A stretch of 64,000 bases of DNA, from NCBI RefSeq assembly GCF_012927455.1, contig NZ_JABBPE010000002.1, positions 434,001-498,000 on the forward strand, given 5' to 3'. The notes under the pieces were generated by a model, which worked only from the letters and a program-made list of their open reading frames with translations, was not told the DNA's origin and made no database searches. A program made the position numbers and the translations under genes. Source of the DNA: Polaromonas sp. Its GTDB lineage: Bacteria; Pseudomonadota; Gammaproteobacteria; Burkholderiales; Burkholderiaceae_C. This document shows positions 8,800 through 17,746 of this stretch, piece after piece; within the stretch, counting starts at the first letter, position 1; the number at the start of each line of letters is the position of its first letter.

Positions 8800-9776
8800 A
8801 GAACGTGCAAAAGGCGCCTGGCGCTGCATTGCCGGGTAGCGCTGAATGGAAACAACGTCCTGAGCGCAGCAACATGTTCTGGCTACGCGTGATGACATGG
8901 ATTTCCCTGCGGTTGGGCCGGCGTGCCAGCCGCTTTGTCCTGTACGGCATCGCGGCCTACTTCCTGGCATTTGCGCCCGCAGCGCGCCGCACGTCGCGCA
9001 ACTACCTGCAGCGCGTCTTCAAGCTCCCCGCCCCTGCGGCGGTCAGTTGGCGCCAGCTGTTTCGGCACTTCCTGAGTTTCGCCTCGGTGATCCACGATCG
9101 GGTCTACCTGGTCAACGACCGCTTTGAACTGTTCGATATTCGCATTTACAACGAGGCACTCATAGAAGCCATCATGGCCGACGGCCAAGGCGTGTTCTTG
9201 CTGGGCGCGCACATGGGCAGCTTTGAAGTGCTCAGGGCCATCGGCCGCAAGCAGCCCGGCCTGCGCGTGGCCATGGCGATGTACGAAGAAAATGCTCGCA
9301 AGATCAACGCTGCACTCGGCGCCATCAACCCAAATGCGCAGCAGGACATCATTGCGCTGGGCCATATCGACTCGATGATTAAAGTGCATGACCTGCTGGC
9401 CCAAGGGTCGGTTGTTGGCATGCTGGGCGACCGCTCGCTGGGAAACGACGCGACCCGTGCGGTTGAGTTTCTGGGTGCTTCGGCGGAGCTGCCGCTCGGG
9501 CCGTTCAGGATGGCTGCGATCATGAAGCGCCCGGTACTGTTCATGACCGGCTTGTACCGCGGTGGCAATCGCTACGACATCCATTTTGAAACCTTGGCCG
9601 ATTTTTCAACCGTGGCGCCGCACGGCCGCACACTGGCGGTACAGACGGCGATGAGGCGCTATGCTGAGCTGATGGAACAGCACTGCCACAGCGCACCCTA
9701 CAACTGGTTCAATTTTTTTGATTTTTGGCAAGCCACCGTCGCCAGCCAGAGCAAACCTTCTTCAAGCATCACATGA
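8796..9776 (+). CDS. LpxL/HtrB-type lysophospholipid acyltransferase
   Basis: 326 residues with the HX4E catalytic motif at His139-Glu144 (GAHMGSFE) and the downstream MLGDRSLGNDATR segment typical of LpxL/LpxM-like acyltransferases. A basic and hydrophobic N-terminal stretch (about 27-60) suggests inner-membrane attachment. In aryl polyene loci this domain is commonly part of a larger protein with an N-terminal glycosyltransferase; here it stands alone, and a separate GT2 gene sits at 18552-19349. It probably acylates the lipid anchor that carries the polyene. Confidence 0.82.
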   Translation: MKNVQKAPGAALPGSAEWKQRPERSNMFWLRVMTWISLRLGRRASRFVLYGIAAYFLAFAPAARRTSRNYLQRVFKLPAPAAVSWRQLFRHFLSFASVIHDRVYLVNDRFELFDIRIYNEALIEAIMADGQGVFLLGAHMGSFEVLRAIGRKQPGLRVAMAMYEENARKINAALGAINPNAQQDIIALGHIDSMIKVHDLLAQGSVVGMLGDRSLGNDATRAVEFLGASAELPLGPFRMAAIMKRPVLFMTGLYRGGNRYDIHFETLADFSTVAPHGRTLAVQTAMRRYAELMEQHCHSAPYNWFNFFDFWQATVASQSKPSSSIT

Positions 9777-10423
9777 CCTTGCCCGCCCAATCCCCAGCCC
9801 TCGCTGCCAATCCGACGCGCTCGCTGAACGGCCTCTTGCAAAGCCTGCTCTTTGCGCTGGCCCCTTTCACGATCGGCCTGACCCTTGCCATGCTGAGCCC
9901 GGCAGCCTTCGCCGCCTGGGACTTGCAGCAGCTGATGGACACATTGGCGCAAAGCAAATCGGGCCGCGCCACCTTTGTCGAAACAAAACATATCGCCGTG
10001 CTCGACAAACCCGTCGAGTCGTCGGGGGAACTGCTGTTCACGGCGCCAGACCGGCTGGAAAAACGCACGCTTAAGCCCAAAGCGGAATCCATGCTGGTCA
10101 ACGGGGGCGAGCTGCTGGTCGAACGTGGCCGCCAAAAATACCATTTGCAGTTACAGGCCTACCCGGAATTGGCGGCTTTCATCGACAGCATTCGCGGAAC
10201 CCTGGCAGGCGACCGCAAGGCGCTGGAACGCAACTACCGGCTGAGCCTGGAGGGTTCGGCCGAGCGCTGGACCCTGCAACTGCTGCCGCTGGATGACAAG
10301 ATGCTGGCCGTTATAAAAAGCATTCGCATTGCCGGTGCACGCGACCAGGTGCGCAGCATCGAAATCAATCAGGCCGATGGTGACAGTTCCCTGATGGCAA
10401 TCGAAAAATTGGCAACGCCGTGA
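9773..10423 (+). CDS. LolA-like periplasmic carrier of the polyene locus
   Basis: 216 residues from ATG 9773 (ATGA overlap). A signal peptide is visible, with a hydrophobic core at about 23-41 and probable cleavage after AAFA near residue 47. The mature part shows the LolA-like pattern (FVETKHIAVLDKPVESSGELLFTA start, then KRTLKPK and a long run of amphipathic strands). LolA homologues in aryl polyene clusters are thought to shuttle the lipid-linked pigment across the periplasm together with an MMPL exporter, which is the next gene. Confidence 0.82.
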   Translation: MTLPAQSPALAANPTRSLNGLLQSLLFALAPFTIGLTLAMLSPAAFAAWDLQQLMDTLAQSKSGRATFVETKHIAVLDKPVESSGELLFTAPDRLEKRTLKPKAESMLVNGGELLVERGRQKYHLQLQAYPELAAFIDSIRGTLAGDRKALERNYRLSLEGSAERWTLQLLPLDDKMLAVIKSIRIAGARDQVRSIEINQADGDSSLMAIEKLATP

Positions 10424-12768
10424 CGGCAGTCACGCGCCGCCGCGGCTTCACCGCCGTCGCGCTTTGGCTGGCGTTTTTGTTAGGCTGCGGCGCCATCATT
10501 GGCCGGACCCCCTTCACCACTGACCTGTCGGCCTTTTTGCCGCGCACGCCTACGCCTGAGCAGCAACTGCTGATGGATCAACTGCGTGACGGCCTGGCCT
10601 CGCGGCTGATTCTGGTGGGGATAGAAGGCGCCGATGCGCCCGGCCGGTCCCGGCTGTCCAAACAGATTGCCCAGCGCCTGCGCGCCGATGCGGGTTTTGT
10701 CAGCGTCAACAATGGCGAGCCGGTCAATACCGAGCGAGACCGTACTTTCCTGTTCAACAACCGTTACCTGCTGAGCGCTGCAGTGACGCCGGCACGCTTC
10801 AGCGCAGACGGCCTGCACGACGCCTTGATTGAAAGCATCGATCTGCTTGCCTCGCCGGCGGGGCTGCTGGTCAAGTCCCTGCTGCCGCGCGACCCGACCG
10901 GTGAGATGGTGCAATTGCTAGGGCAACTCAACAGTGGCAGCCAACCGCCCATGGTGGATGGTGCCTGGGCCTCACGCGACGGCGCACGCGCCCTGATGCT
11001 GATGCAGACCCGCGCTGCCGGCTCTGATACCGATGCCCAGCAAGGCGCAATGGCCACCATTCGGCAAGCCTTCGAACAGGCGGCCGGTGAAATCTCTGGC
11101 GCCAGACTGGTCATGACCGGCCCCGGCGTGTTTTCAGTGACCTCACGCGACACCATCAAAAATCAGGTCAGCCGCCTGTCCATTATCAGCATCGCGATCA
11201 TCGCTGCGCTATTGCTGCTGGTTTATCGTTCCTTCACCGCGTTGGCACTGGGTTTTCTGCCGGTCATCAGTGGGGCACTGGCAGGCATCGCGGCAGTCAG
11301 CCTGGGCTTTGGGGCGGTGCACGGCATCACCTTGGGGTTTGGCACTGCGCTGATCGGCGAGGCGGTGGACTATTCCATTTATCTGTTTGTGCAGTCCGAA
11401 CAGGGAGGCGCAGACCAGCAACACTGGATCAAGCGTTTCTGGCCCACTGTTCGACTAGGCGTGCTGACCTCGATATTTGGCTTTGCATCCTTGCTGCTGT
11501 CCGGCTTTCCGGGTCTGGCGCAGCTCGGCCTGTATGCGATTGCCGGACTGGTCGCCGCGGCCACAGTGACCCGTTTTGTCCTACCTCATCTGCTGCCAAC
11601 CCATTTCCGTATCCATGATGTAGCGCCAATAGGCCGCGTTCTGGCCGCTCTGGTGCAGCGCGCCACGGCCTTGCGCTGGCCGGCCACGCTGCTGCTGTTG
11701 GCCGCCTGCGCCATACTTGTCGCCAATCGAAGCAGCTTGTTGAATGACAAGATCGCCTCCCTAAGCCCGGTATCGCAGGCCGATGTGGCACTCGATGAGA
11801 GCTTGCGCGCCGACATGGGCGCACCCGATGTGCGTTATCTCGTGGTGGCCTCAGGCCCTGACCGGGAAGCCGTCCTGCATTCATCCGAGCAGGTTTCCGC
11901 GCTGTTGCAAACCCAGGTTGATCAAGGTGAACTCGCCCGCTTTGAAAGCCCCAGCCGCTACCTCCCCAGCACGGCAACGCAGCGCGCACGCCAGGCCAGC
12001 CTGCCTGCTGCCGACCTGCTGAAAACGCGCATTGAACAGGCGGCCCAGGGCTTGCCTGTACGCGCGAAATTGTTTTCGCCGTTTCTGGCCGATGTGCTAA
12101 CTGCCCGCGACCAGCCGTTGCTGCAAGCGGCCGACTTGGAAAAAACTTCCATGGCTATGGCCGTTGATGCCTTGCTAATTCAGCAAGACCGCGGCTGGAC
12201 GGCCTTGCTACCGCTGACCGCACCTGAGAGGGGAAGCATCAACGCCGATCGAATTCGCGCCGCATTGGGCAGCACGGGTCTGCCCAATGTGCTGTTTGTG
12301 GACATGAAAGCCGAGTCCGACCGCCTGTATTCCGGCTATCTGCATGAAGCCACGCTGTTGTCGCTAGGTGGCCTGGTCGCTATCGTCGGACTGCTGCTGG
12401 TGGTTTTCCGTTCGCCCGGGCGGGTTGTGCGCATCATTGCGCCGCTGGTTGCCGCTGTCATTACCGTCACCGCGGGTTTGGCGCTGTTTGGCCAGCAATT
12501 GATCATTCTGCATTTGGTGGGCTTGCTGCTGGTGGTGGCGGTGGGCTCCAATTACGCCCTGTTTTTTGATCGACCCGATACGCACACAGCCATCTCGCCG
12601 CGCACGTTGGCATCTATGCTGTTTGCCAACCTCACCACCGTGGCCGGTTTTGGACTGCTGGCGTTTTCCAATGTGTCGATCTTGCAGGCCATGGGGGTCA
12701 CCGTGGCCCCAGGCGTCATCCTGGCGCTCATTTATGCTGCGATTTTTGCCAGGAAAACACATGCATAG
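10420..12768 (+). CDS. MMPL/RND-family exporter (COG4258)
   Basis: 782 residues, GTG start at 10420 overlapping the LolA-like stop. It has the two-fold MMPL layout: one N-terminal TM helix (about 7-25), a large periplasmic domain, five TM helices (about 250-400), another TM helix and second periplasmic domain, and a final five-helix bundle (about 640-780) containing the FFDRPDT element. COG4258 exporters accompany aryl polyene and xanthomonadin loci and are proposed to move the polyene lipid out of the inner membrane. Complete and uninterrupted. Confidence 0.87.
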   Translation: MTAVTRRRGFTAVALWLAFLLGCGAIIGRTPFTTDLSAFLPRTPTPEQQLLMDQLRDGLASRLILVGIEGADAPGRSRLSKQIAQRLRADAGFVSVNNGEPVNTERDRTFLFNNRYLLSAAVTPARFSADGLHDALIESIDLLASPAGLLVKSLLPRDPTGEMVQLLGQLNSGSQPPMVDGAWASRDGARALMLMQTRAAGSDTDAQQGAMATIRQAFEQAAGEISGARLVMTGPGVFSVTSRDTIKNQVSRLSIISIAIIAALLLLVYRSFTALALGFLPVISGALAGIAAVSLGFGAVHGITLGFGTALIGEAVDYSIYLFVQSEQGGADQQHWIKRFWPTVRLGVLTSIFGFASLLLSGFPGLAQLGLYAIAGLVAAATVTRFVLPHLLPTHFRIHDVAPIGRVLAALVQRATALRWPATLLLLAACAILVANRSSLLNDKIASLSPVSQADVALDESLRADMGAPDVRYLVVASGPDREAVLHSSEQVSALLQTQVDQGELARFESPSRYLPSTATQRARQASLPAADLLKTRIEQAAQGLPVRAKLFSPFLADVLTARDQPLLQAADLEKTSMAMAVDALLIQQDRGWTALLPLTAPERGSINADRIRAALGSTGLPNVLFVDMKAESDRLYSGYLHEATLLSLGGLVAIVGLLLVVFRSPGRVVRIIAPLVAAVITVTAGLALFGQQLIILHLVGLLLVVAVGSNYALFFDRPDTHTAISPRTLASMLFANLTTVAGFGLLAFSNVSILQAMGVTVAPGVILALIYAAIFARKTHA

Positions 12769-13564
12769 TGTTCGCTGGCAGCCACCTTTATTGGTCCGCG
12801 GGACCCTCGCTCTGCATCTGCTGGCCCTGGCGACCGTGATCGCCATGCCCGGCCAATGGCGCTGGGCACTGGGCGCTGTTGCCGCCAATCATCTGCTGCT
12901 TGCCGCCATCGGCCTATGGCCGCGCAGCCACTGGCTGGGCTCCAACTGGACCAGGCTGCCGGCGGCCGCCACGGCCCGAAACGAAATTTCGCTGACCATA
13001 GACGACGGCCCCGATCCCGCTGTCACTCCCCAAGTGCTGGATTTACTGGATCGTTACGCCGCACAGGCGACTTTTTTCTGCATTGGCGAAAAAGCTGCGC
13101 GCTACCCGGATTTGTGCCGGGAAATCGTACGCCGCGGCCATGCAGTGGAAAACCATAGCCAGCACCACCGCCACCATTTCTCCTTGATGGGCCCGCGTGG
13201 CTTTGCGCGCGAAGTGCAGGCCGCACAGGACACGCTCACCGGGATAACCGGCCAGCGCCCCCGATTTTTTCGCGCGCCAGCCGGCCTGCGCAACCCTTTT
13301 CTCGATCCCGTACTCACTCGCTTGGGGTTACAGCTTGCTACCTGGTCAGCACGCGGTTTCGACACCCGTGTTGGCGACGCCGAGCGCGTGAAACAAAAAC
13401 TATTACGTGGCCTGCAAGCCGGTGCCATCTTGCTGATACACGATGGCAACGTTGCGCGCACCGTCGACGGCCGGCCCGTCATTCTCGATGTCTTGCCGGC
13501 GGTAATGGAATCCGCCGCGGCCGCGCGTCTGCGTTTTGTCACCTTGCGGCAGGCTCTTTCATGA
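12761..13564 (+). CDS. NodB-type polysaccharide deacetylase
   Basis: 267 residues from ATG 12761, overlapping the exporter by 8 bp. Two N-terminal membrane-spanning stretches (about 10-52) precede a NodB domain with TIDDGPDP (Asp81, Asp82), the metal-binding HSQHH motif (His132 to His136), the FFRAPAG catalytic stretch and ILLIHDGN near the end. CE4 enzymes remove N- or O-acetyl groups. Its location inside the pigment operon suggests action on the sugar of a glycosylated polyene or lipid carrier; this is inference. Confidence 0.85.
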   Translation: MHSVRWQPPLLVRGTLALHLLALATVIAMPGQWRWALGAVAANHLLLAAIGLWPRSHWLGSNWTRLPAAATARNEISLTIDDGPDPAVTPQVLDLLDRYAAQATFFCIGEKAARYPDLCREIVRRGHAVENHSQHHRHHFSLMGPRGFAREVQAAQDTLTGITGQRPRFFRAPAGLRNPFLDPVLTRLGLQLATWSARGFDTRVGDAERVKQKLLRGLQAGAILLIHDGNVARTVDGRPVILDVLPAVMESAAAARLRFVTLRQALS

Positions 13565-13577
13565 TGCATGAACTGGC

Positions 13578-14345
13578 TTGCGTGTGGTGTTTCTCCAAAT
13601 TGCAGTTGCCTGCCTCACGGCATTCTTGCGGTATCTTGAAGTGACACAAGTCTTGACAACAAGCAGTCGACCAAAGCCCTGGTACCGCCAGGCTGTAGCG
13701 GTCATACCCAAGAATTTGCCGCTCAAAGGCTTCGGAACCACGCTGTACATCGGCGTATTTTTCGCTGCCTACTTCTACTTACTCAAAAATCCGGCCTATC
13801 CAATAACGGTGATGCCCTTCACCTGGCTGGATAGGCTGATCGGCTTTCAGCCACTGGCCATGCCGCTTTATATCTCCTTGTGGGTTTATGTTTCCGTGCC
13901 ACCGGCGTTGCTGGCGACGCGTCGCGAACTCTATGCCTACGCCCAAGCCATGACTGCCACCTGCGTTGCAGCGCTGACCATCTTTTACTTCTGGCCCACC
14001 GCCGTCCCCCCGGGCGATATCGACTGGGCGTTGTACCCAGGCGTGGGTTTTCTGAAAAGCATGGATGCATCGGGTAATGCCTTCCCTTCCCTGCATGTCG
14101 CTACTGCCGTTTTCTCAGGCGTCTGGTTGCATCACTTGCTGCGTCGATTTGGTGGGCCGCAGTGGGTACTCATGCTCAATTGGATGTGGTGCATCGGCAT
14201 CATCTACTCCACGCTGGCCACACGCCAGCATGTCGCCGTGGATATGTGGGGGGGTTTGGTGCTTGGCGCGCTGGCGGCCAGCCTGTCATTGCGCCGTCGC
14301 ATGCAGACCGAAGTTGTCGGCGCAGTACGCTTGCCAATTATTTGA
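13578..14345 (+). CDS. PAP2-family membrane phosphatase
   Basis: 255 residues if translation starts at TTG 13578; no ATG lies near the beginning of the frame, so the N-terminus is uncertain. Five to six membrane segments are visible. The PAP2 phosphatase motifs are present: PSLHVATAVFSG for the PSGH motif and TLATRQHVAVDMWGG for the SRX5HX3D motif. This family dephosphorylates lipid phosphates or pyrophosphates at the periplasmic face. The 13-bp gap after the deacetylase fits operon membership. Confidence 0.8.
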   Translation: MRVVFLQIAVACLTAFLRYLEVTQVLTTSSRPKPWYRQAVAVIPKNLPLKGFGTTLYIGVFFAAYFYLLKNPAYPITVMPFTWLDRLIGFQPLAMPLYISLWVYVSVPPALLATRRELYAYAQAMTATCVAALTIFYFWPTAVPPGDIDWALYPGVGFLKSMDASGNAFPSLHVATAVFSGVWLHHLLRRFGGPQWVLMLNWMWCIGIIYSTLATRQHVAVDMWGGLVLGALAASLSLRRRMQTEVVGAVRLPII

Positions 14346-14388
14346 TTTAACAATAATCCGGATTTGCTAATATGTCACTTCATTTAGA

Positions 14389-15606
14389 TTGGCTTGTTTT
14401 TTTCTGAACGCGCTCTGGCTCTCCCACTTCACCGCGACCAGCGCTATCGGTCGTGGCCTCCAGCAGACCTTCGCCGCATTGCACCAGCAGCGCGGAGGTC
14501 TGGTTTCTTGCGCGTTTGATACGGTAGATCTGCCGACCTTTATTGGTGAGGTCTCTGGCGTGGACGCCGTGCAGCTTCCATCCCAACTGTTCGCCTTTGA
14601 CTGCCGTAACAACCGGCTCGCACTGCTGGGCTTGCAGCAAGACGGTTTTGCCGATGCTGTAGCAGCGGCCAGCAACAAATACGGTGCACAACGCGTTGGG
14701 GTATTTATCGGCACCAGCACATCAGGCATTCTGCAAACCGAACTGGCTTACCGTCGGCTCGACCCGGCCAGCGGCGCTTTGCCGGCCGATTTTAATTACG
14801 GCACCACGCACAATACGTTCTCGGTCGCCGATTTCACACGCCACTATCTGGGCCTCAATGGACCGGCCGTCGTGGTGTCGTCGGCCTGCTCCTCCAGCGC
14901 CAAGGTATTTGCTTCGGCGCGCCGCATGATGGCCGCCGGGTTGATAGACGCAGCTGTGGTGGGTGGCGTCGATTCGCTGTGCTTGACAACCCTATATGGC
15001 TTTAACTCCCTTGGCCTGATTTCTACCCAGGCCTGCCGGCCATTTGACACCACCCGCGACGGCATTTCCATCGGTGAAGCGGCGGCTTTCGCCCTGCTGG
15101 AACGCGTGCCAGAGCAGCTCGATGAGAACGCCGTTCTGCTGCTGGGGGTAGGCGAATCAAGCGACGCCCATCACATGTCGTCCCCCCACCCCGAAGGCCT
15201 GGGCGCCCGCATGGCGATGCAGGATGCCTTGACAATGGCCTGTTTGGATGCGGCCGACATTGATTACATCAACCTGCATGGCACCGCCACCCAAAGCAAC
15301 GATGCGGCCGAGTCGAAGGCAATATCAACCCTTTTCGGCCCGAACACCGCTTGCAGCTCGACCAAAGGGGCCACCGGTCACACGCTGGGTGCAGCCGGCG
15401 GCATGGGGGCTGTCATCTGCGCACTGGCACTGCGGCACGGCCTGCTGCCGGCTGGCCTGAATACGCAGCAGCTTGACCCTGCACTGCCCCTCAATTACCT
15501 GTTGCAAAACCGCGAGCAGCCGGTCAACCGTGTGCTGAGCAATTCTTTCGGTTTTGGCGGCACCAATTGCAGCCTGATTTTTGGCCGCGCCGGTTCAGGG
15601 GTATGA
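14389..15606 (+). CDS. Beta-ketoacyl-ACP synthase (full-length, KAS II-like)
   Basis: 405 residues with an intact Cys-His-His triad: Cys167 in VVSSACSSSAKVF, His297 in NLHGTATQSND and His331 in GATGHTLGAAGG. It is the only complete condensing enzyme in the locus and would elongate the polyene with malonyl-ACP. The start is unclear: TTG 14389 opens the frame just before the family-typical FLNAL stretch, whereas an ATG at 14372 (MSLHLDWLVFF) reads into a stop and would join the ketosynthase frame only with one more T in the T7 tract at 14397-14403. The downstream stop overlaps the next gene (ATGA). Confidence 0.85.
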   Translation: MACFFLNALWLSHFTATSAIGRGLQQTFAALHQQRGGLVSCAFDTVDLPTFIGEVSGVDAVQLPSQLFAFDCRNNRLALLGLQQDGFADAVAAASNKYGAQRVGVFIGTSTSGILQTELAYRRLDPASGALPADFNYGTTHNTFSVADFTRHYLGLNGPAVVVSSACSSSAKVFASARRMMAAGLIDAAVVGGVDSLCLTTLYGFNSLGLISTQACRPFDTTRDGISIGEAAAFALLERVPEQLDENAVLLLGVGESSDAHHMSSPHPEGLGARMAMQDALTMACLDAADIDYINLHGTATQSNDAAESKAISTLFGPNTACSSTKGATGHTLGAAGGMGAVICALALRHGLLPAGLNTQQLDPALPLNYLLQNREQPVNRVLSNSFGFGGTNCSLIFGRAGSGV

Positions 15607-16445
15607 AGATGACGCCAGCGGCCGCAAGCCCCGCGCAAGCCCTGACAGTCTTTGTCGAAGGCATCGGTCTGCTCGGCCCCGGCTTTTCCACCTGGGCGCA
15701 AGGGCGCCGGCAACTCGATGGCAGCTCGCCCTATCAACCCGAACGATGCACCCTGCCTCTGCCTATGTCACTGCCGCCTGCCGAGCGCCGCCGCGCGGGC
15801 GCAGTGGTCCGGGTCTCGCTGGCCGTCGGGCAGGAAGCGGTAACGGCCTCAGGCTTGCAGGCGGCCGCGCTGCCATCTGTTTTTTCTTCGTCCAGCGGCG
15901 ACGCTATCAATTGCCATGAAATTTGCAGAGCGCTGGCGTCCGGCGACCGGCTGATATCGCCGACGCGCTTTCACAATTCGGTGCACAACGCCGCTGCGGG
16001 TTACTGGAGTATTTCAAGTGGCGCGATGGCCTCCTCATCTGTGCTGTGCGCGCGCGATGCCAGTTTCGCGGCCGGCTTGCTGGAAGCAATGGCGCAGGCA
16101 GTGGTTGAACAAACTGCGGTTTTGCTGGTCGCTTACGACACCGATTATCCCGAGCCGATGCACAGCGTTCGGCCCCTGCCGGACAGCTTTGGCGTGGCCT
16201 TGGTGCTAACCCCCAGCCGCAGCGAGCGCAGTCTGGCACAGTGGAGCCTGGAGCCTGCCAGCTGCCTGAGCGGCGCGGCGTCACACCGCCTGGACGATGG
16301 CGCCCTCGAAGCGCTGCGCCAGGGCATTCCCGCCGCACGCTGCCTGCCGCTGCTGCGCAGTGTGGCGCTGCAAATCTCGGGCACGGTCGTACTGGACTAC
16401 CTGGCAGGTCTGCAGCTGGCCGTGCAGGTCGCGCCATGCCGCTGA
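15603..16445 (+). CDS. Short beta-ketoacyl synthase N-terminal-like protein (chain-length-factor-like)
   Basis: 280 residues from ATG 15603. It matches the N-terminal half of ketosynthases (VEGIGLLGPGF start, SVFSSSSGDAIN, HNSVHNAAAGYWSI) but lacks the second half with the two catalytic histidines; the cysteine position is also not canonical (SVLCARDASF). Proteins of this type sit in aryl polyene clusters and pair with the active ketosynthase, comparable to a chain-length factor. That pairing is inferred from family and adjacency. Confidence 0.78.
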   Translation: MKMTPAAASPAQALTVFVEGIGLLGPGFSTWAQGRRQLDGSSPYQPERCTLPLPMSLPPAERRRAGAVVRVSLAVGQEAVTASGLQAAALPSVFSSSSGDAINCHEICRALASGDRLISPTRFHNSVHNAAAGYWSISSGAMASSSVLCARDASFAAGLLEAMAQAVVEQTAVLLVAYDTDYPEPMHSVRPLPDSFGVALVLTPSRSERSLAQWSLEPASCLSGAASHRLDDGALEALRQGIPAARCLPLLRSVALQISGTVVLDYLAGLQLAVQVAPCR

Positions 16446-16993
16446 TGCCTGCAGGCGCACCCGCCACGCTGCAACACGACGATATTGCGCGCCGCATTCC
16501 TCACCAGGGCAGCATGTGCCTGCTTGAGCGCGTAACGGCATGGGACGGCGGCCAGATCACTTGCGAGGCGAGCAGTCACCGCGCTGCCAACAACCCTTTG
16601 CGCGCCTACGGCCGACTCGGCGCGTCTTGCGGGATTGAATACGCAGCGCAGGCCATGGCGGTGCATGGCGCACTGATCGCTGAAGCCTTCTCCAGCGCCG
16701 ACGGAACCAGCCCTGCTCCACAAGCCGGCTACCTGGCCAGCGTTCGAAGCGTGACGCTGCACGTCGAAATACTCGACGACCTCAGCGGCTCGCTCACCGT
16801 CCACGCCGAACGCATGAGCGGTGACGCCGGCACCATTCTTTATAGCTTCTCCCTTCATGCCGGTCCGGCGCTGCTCCTTTCAGGGCGCGCCGTCGTGGTA
16901 CTCAACGCAGCCAGCCTGGCGCTGCCGACGGCTGGTCCCGCCAGCAAGCCCGGTAATCCCGCGGCCCGGACAAGCACTGCCAACACCTTATGA
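16436..16993 (+). CDS. Hot-dog dehydratase (ApeP/FabZ-like), Glu-bearing partner
   Basis: 185 residues from ATG 16436, overlapping the previous gene by 10 bp. It has the FabZ-like entry motif RIPHQGSMCLLERV (20-33) and the helix GIEYAAQAMAVHG (66-78) with Glu68 at the FabZ acid position. The GHFPG histidine motif expected just before that helix is absent (NPLRAYGRLGASC instead). A 3-hydroxyacyl-ACP dehydratase role is inferred; with the dehydratase at 8467 it may form a hetero-oligomer. A Pro/Ala/Ser-rich tail of about 25 residues ends the protein. Confidence 0.8.
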   Translation: MPLMPAGAPATLQHDDIARRIPHQGSMCLLERVTAWDGGQITCEASSHRAANNPLRAYGRLGASCGIEYAAQAMAVHGALIAEAFSSADGTSPAPQAGYLASVRSVTLHVEILDDLSGSLTVHAERMSGDAGTILYSFSLHAGPALLLSGRAVVVLNAASLALPTAGPASKPGNPAARTSTANTL

Positions 16994-17727
16994 AAACAGC
17001 AACACCACGCAAGAAAGCCCTGGTCACGGGCGGCAGCGGCGGCATTGGTTCGGCCATTTGCCGGCAGCTGGCCAACGACGGCTTTCACGTTGTCGTGCAC
17101 GCCAACCGCAGCCTTGAAGCCGCCCGAAGTCTGGCTGGCGAAATCACGGCAGCGGGCGGATCCGCGCAAGCGCTGGCCTTCGACGTTACCGATGCAGCCG
17201 CCACAAGCGCCGCGCTTGAGGCACTCCTTGAGGATGGACCGGTCCAGGTGCTTGTCAACAATGCTGGCATTCACGACGACGCGATCTTTCCCGGCATGCA
17301 GCTCAGGCAATGGCAGCAGGTCATCGACGTGTCGCTCAACGGTTTTTTTCACGTCACCCAGCCCCTCATGATGCCGATGATCCGCACGCGCTGGGGTCGC
17401 ATCATCAACATCACATCGGTGGCTGCCGTGGCCGGCAACCGTGGCCAGGTGAACTACTCGGCAGCCAAAGGCGCGCTGCATTCGGCCACCAAGTCGCTGG
17501 CACTCGAAGTGGCCAGTCGCGGCATCACCGTCAACGCCGTGGCGCCAGGCATTATCACGACACCCATGAGCCATGACAGCTTTGACGCGTCAGCCATTGC
17601 ACAGCTGGTGCCCATGAAACGCGCCGGCCGGCCCGAGGAGGTGGCGGATCTTGTCAGCTTTCTGGCCTCGGAACGCGCCTCCTACATCAGCGGGCAGATC
17701 ATCTCAATCAATGGCGGCATGATTTAA
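16990..17727 (+). CDS. 3-oxoacyl-ACP reductase (FabG-like SDR)
   Basis: 245 residues, a classical short-chain dehydrogenase: TGGSGGIG at 13-20 for NADPH, NNAG at 90-93, and the catalytic Asn117, Ser143, Tyr156 and Lys160 (NYSAAKGAL). The C-terminus ISGQIISINGGMI is FabG-like. It would reduce the beta-keto intermediate after each condensation. The start overlaps the dehydratase stop (ATGA). A second full ketosynthase often follows this gene in aryl polyene clusters; here a methyltransferase follows instead. Confidence 0.88.
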   Translation: MKTATPRKKALVTGGSGGIGSAICRQLANDGFHVVVHANRSLEAARSLAGEITAAGGSAQALAFDVTDAAATSAALEALLEDGPVQVLVNNAGIHDDAIFPGMQLRQWQQVIDVSLNGFFHVTQPLMMPMIRTRWGRIINITSVAAVAGNRGQVNYSAAKGALHSATKSLALEVASRGITVNAVAPGIITTPMSHDSFDASAIAQLVPMKRAGRPEEVADLVSFLASERASYISGQIISINGGMI

Positions 17728-17746
17728 CCGTCCCTCATGTAAACCT

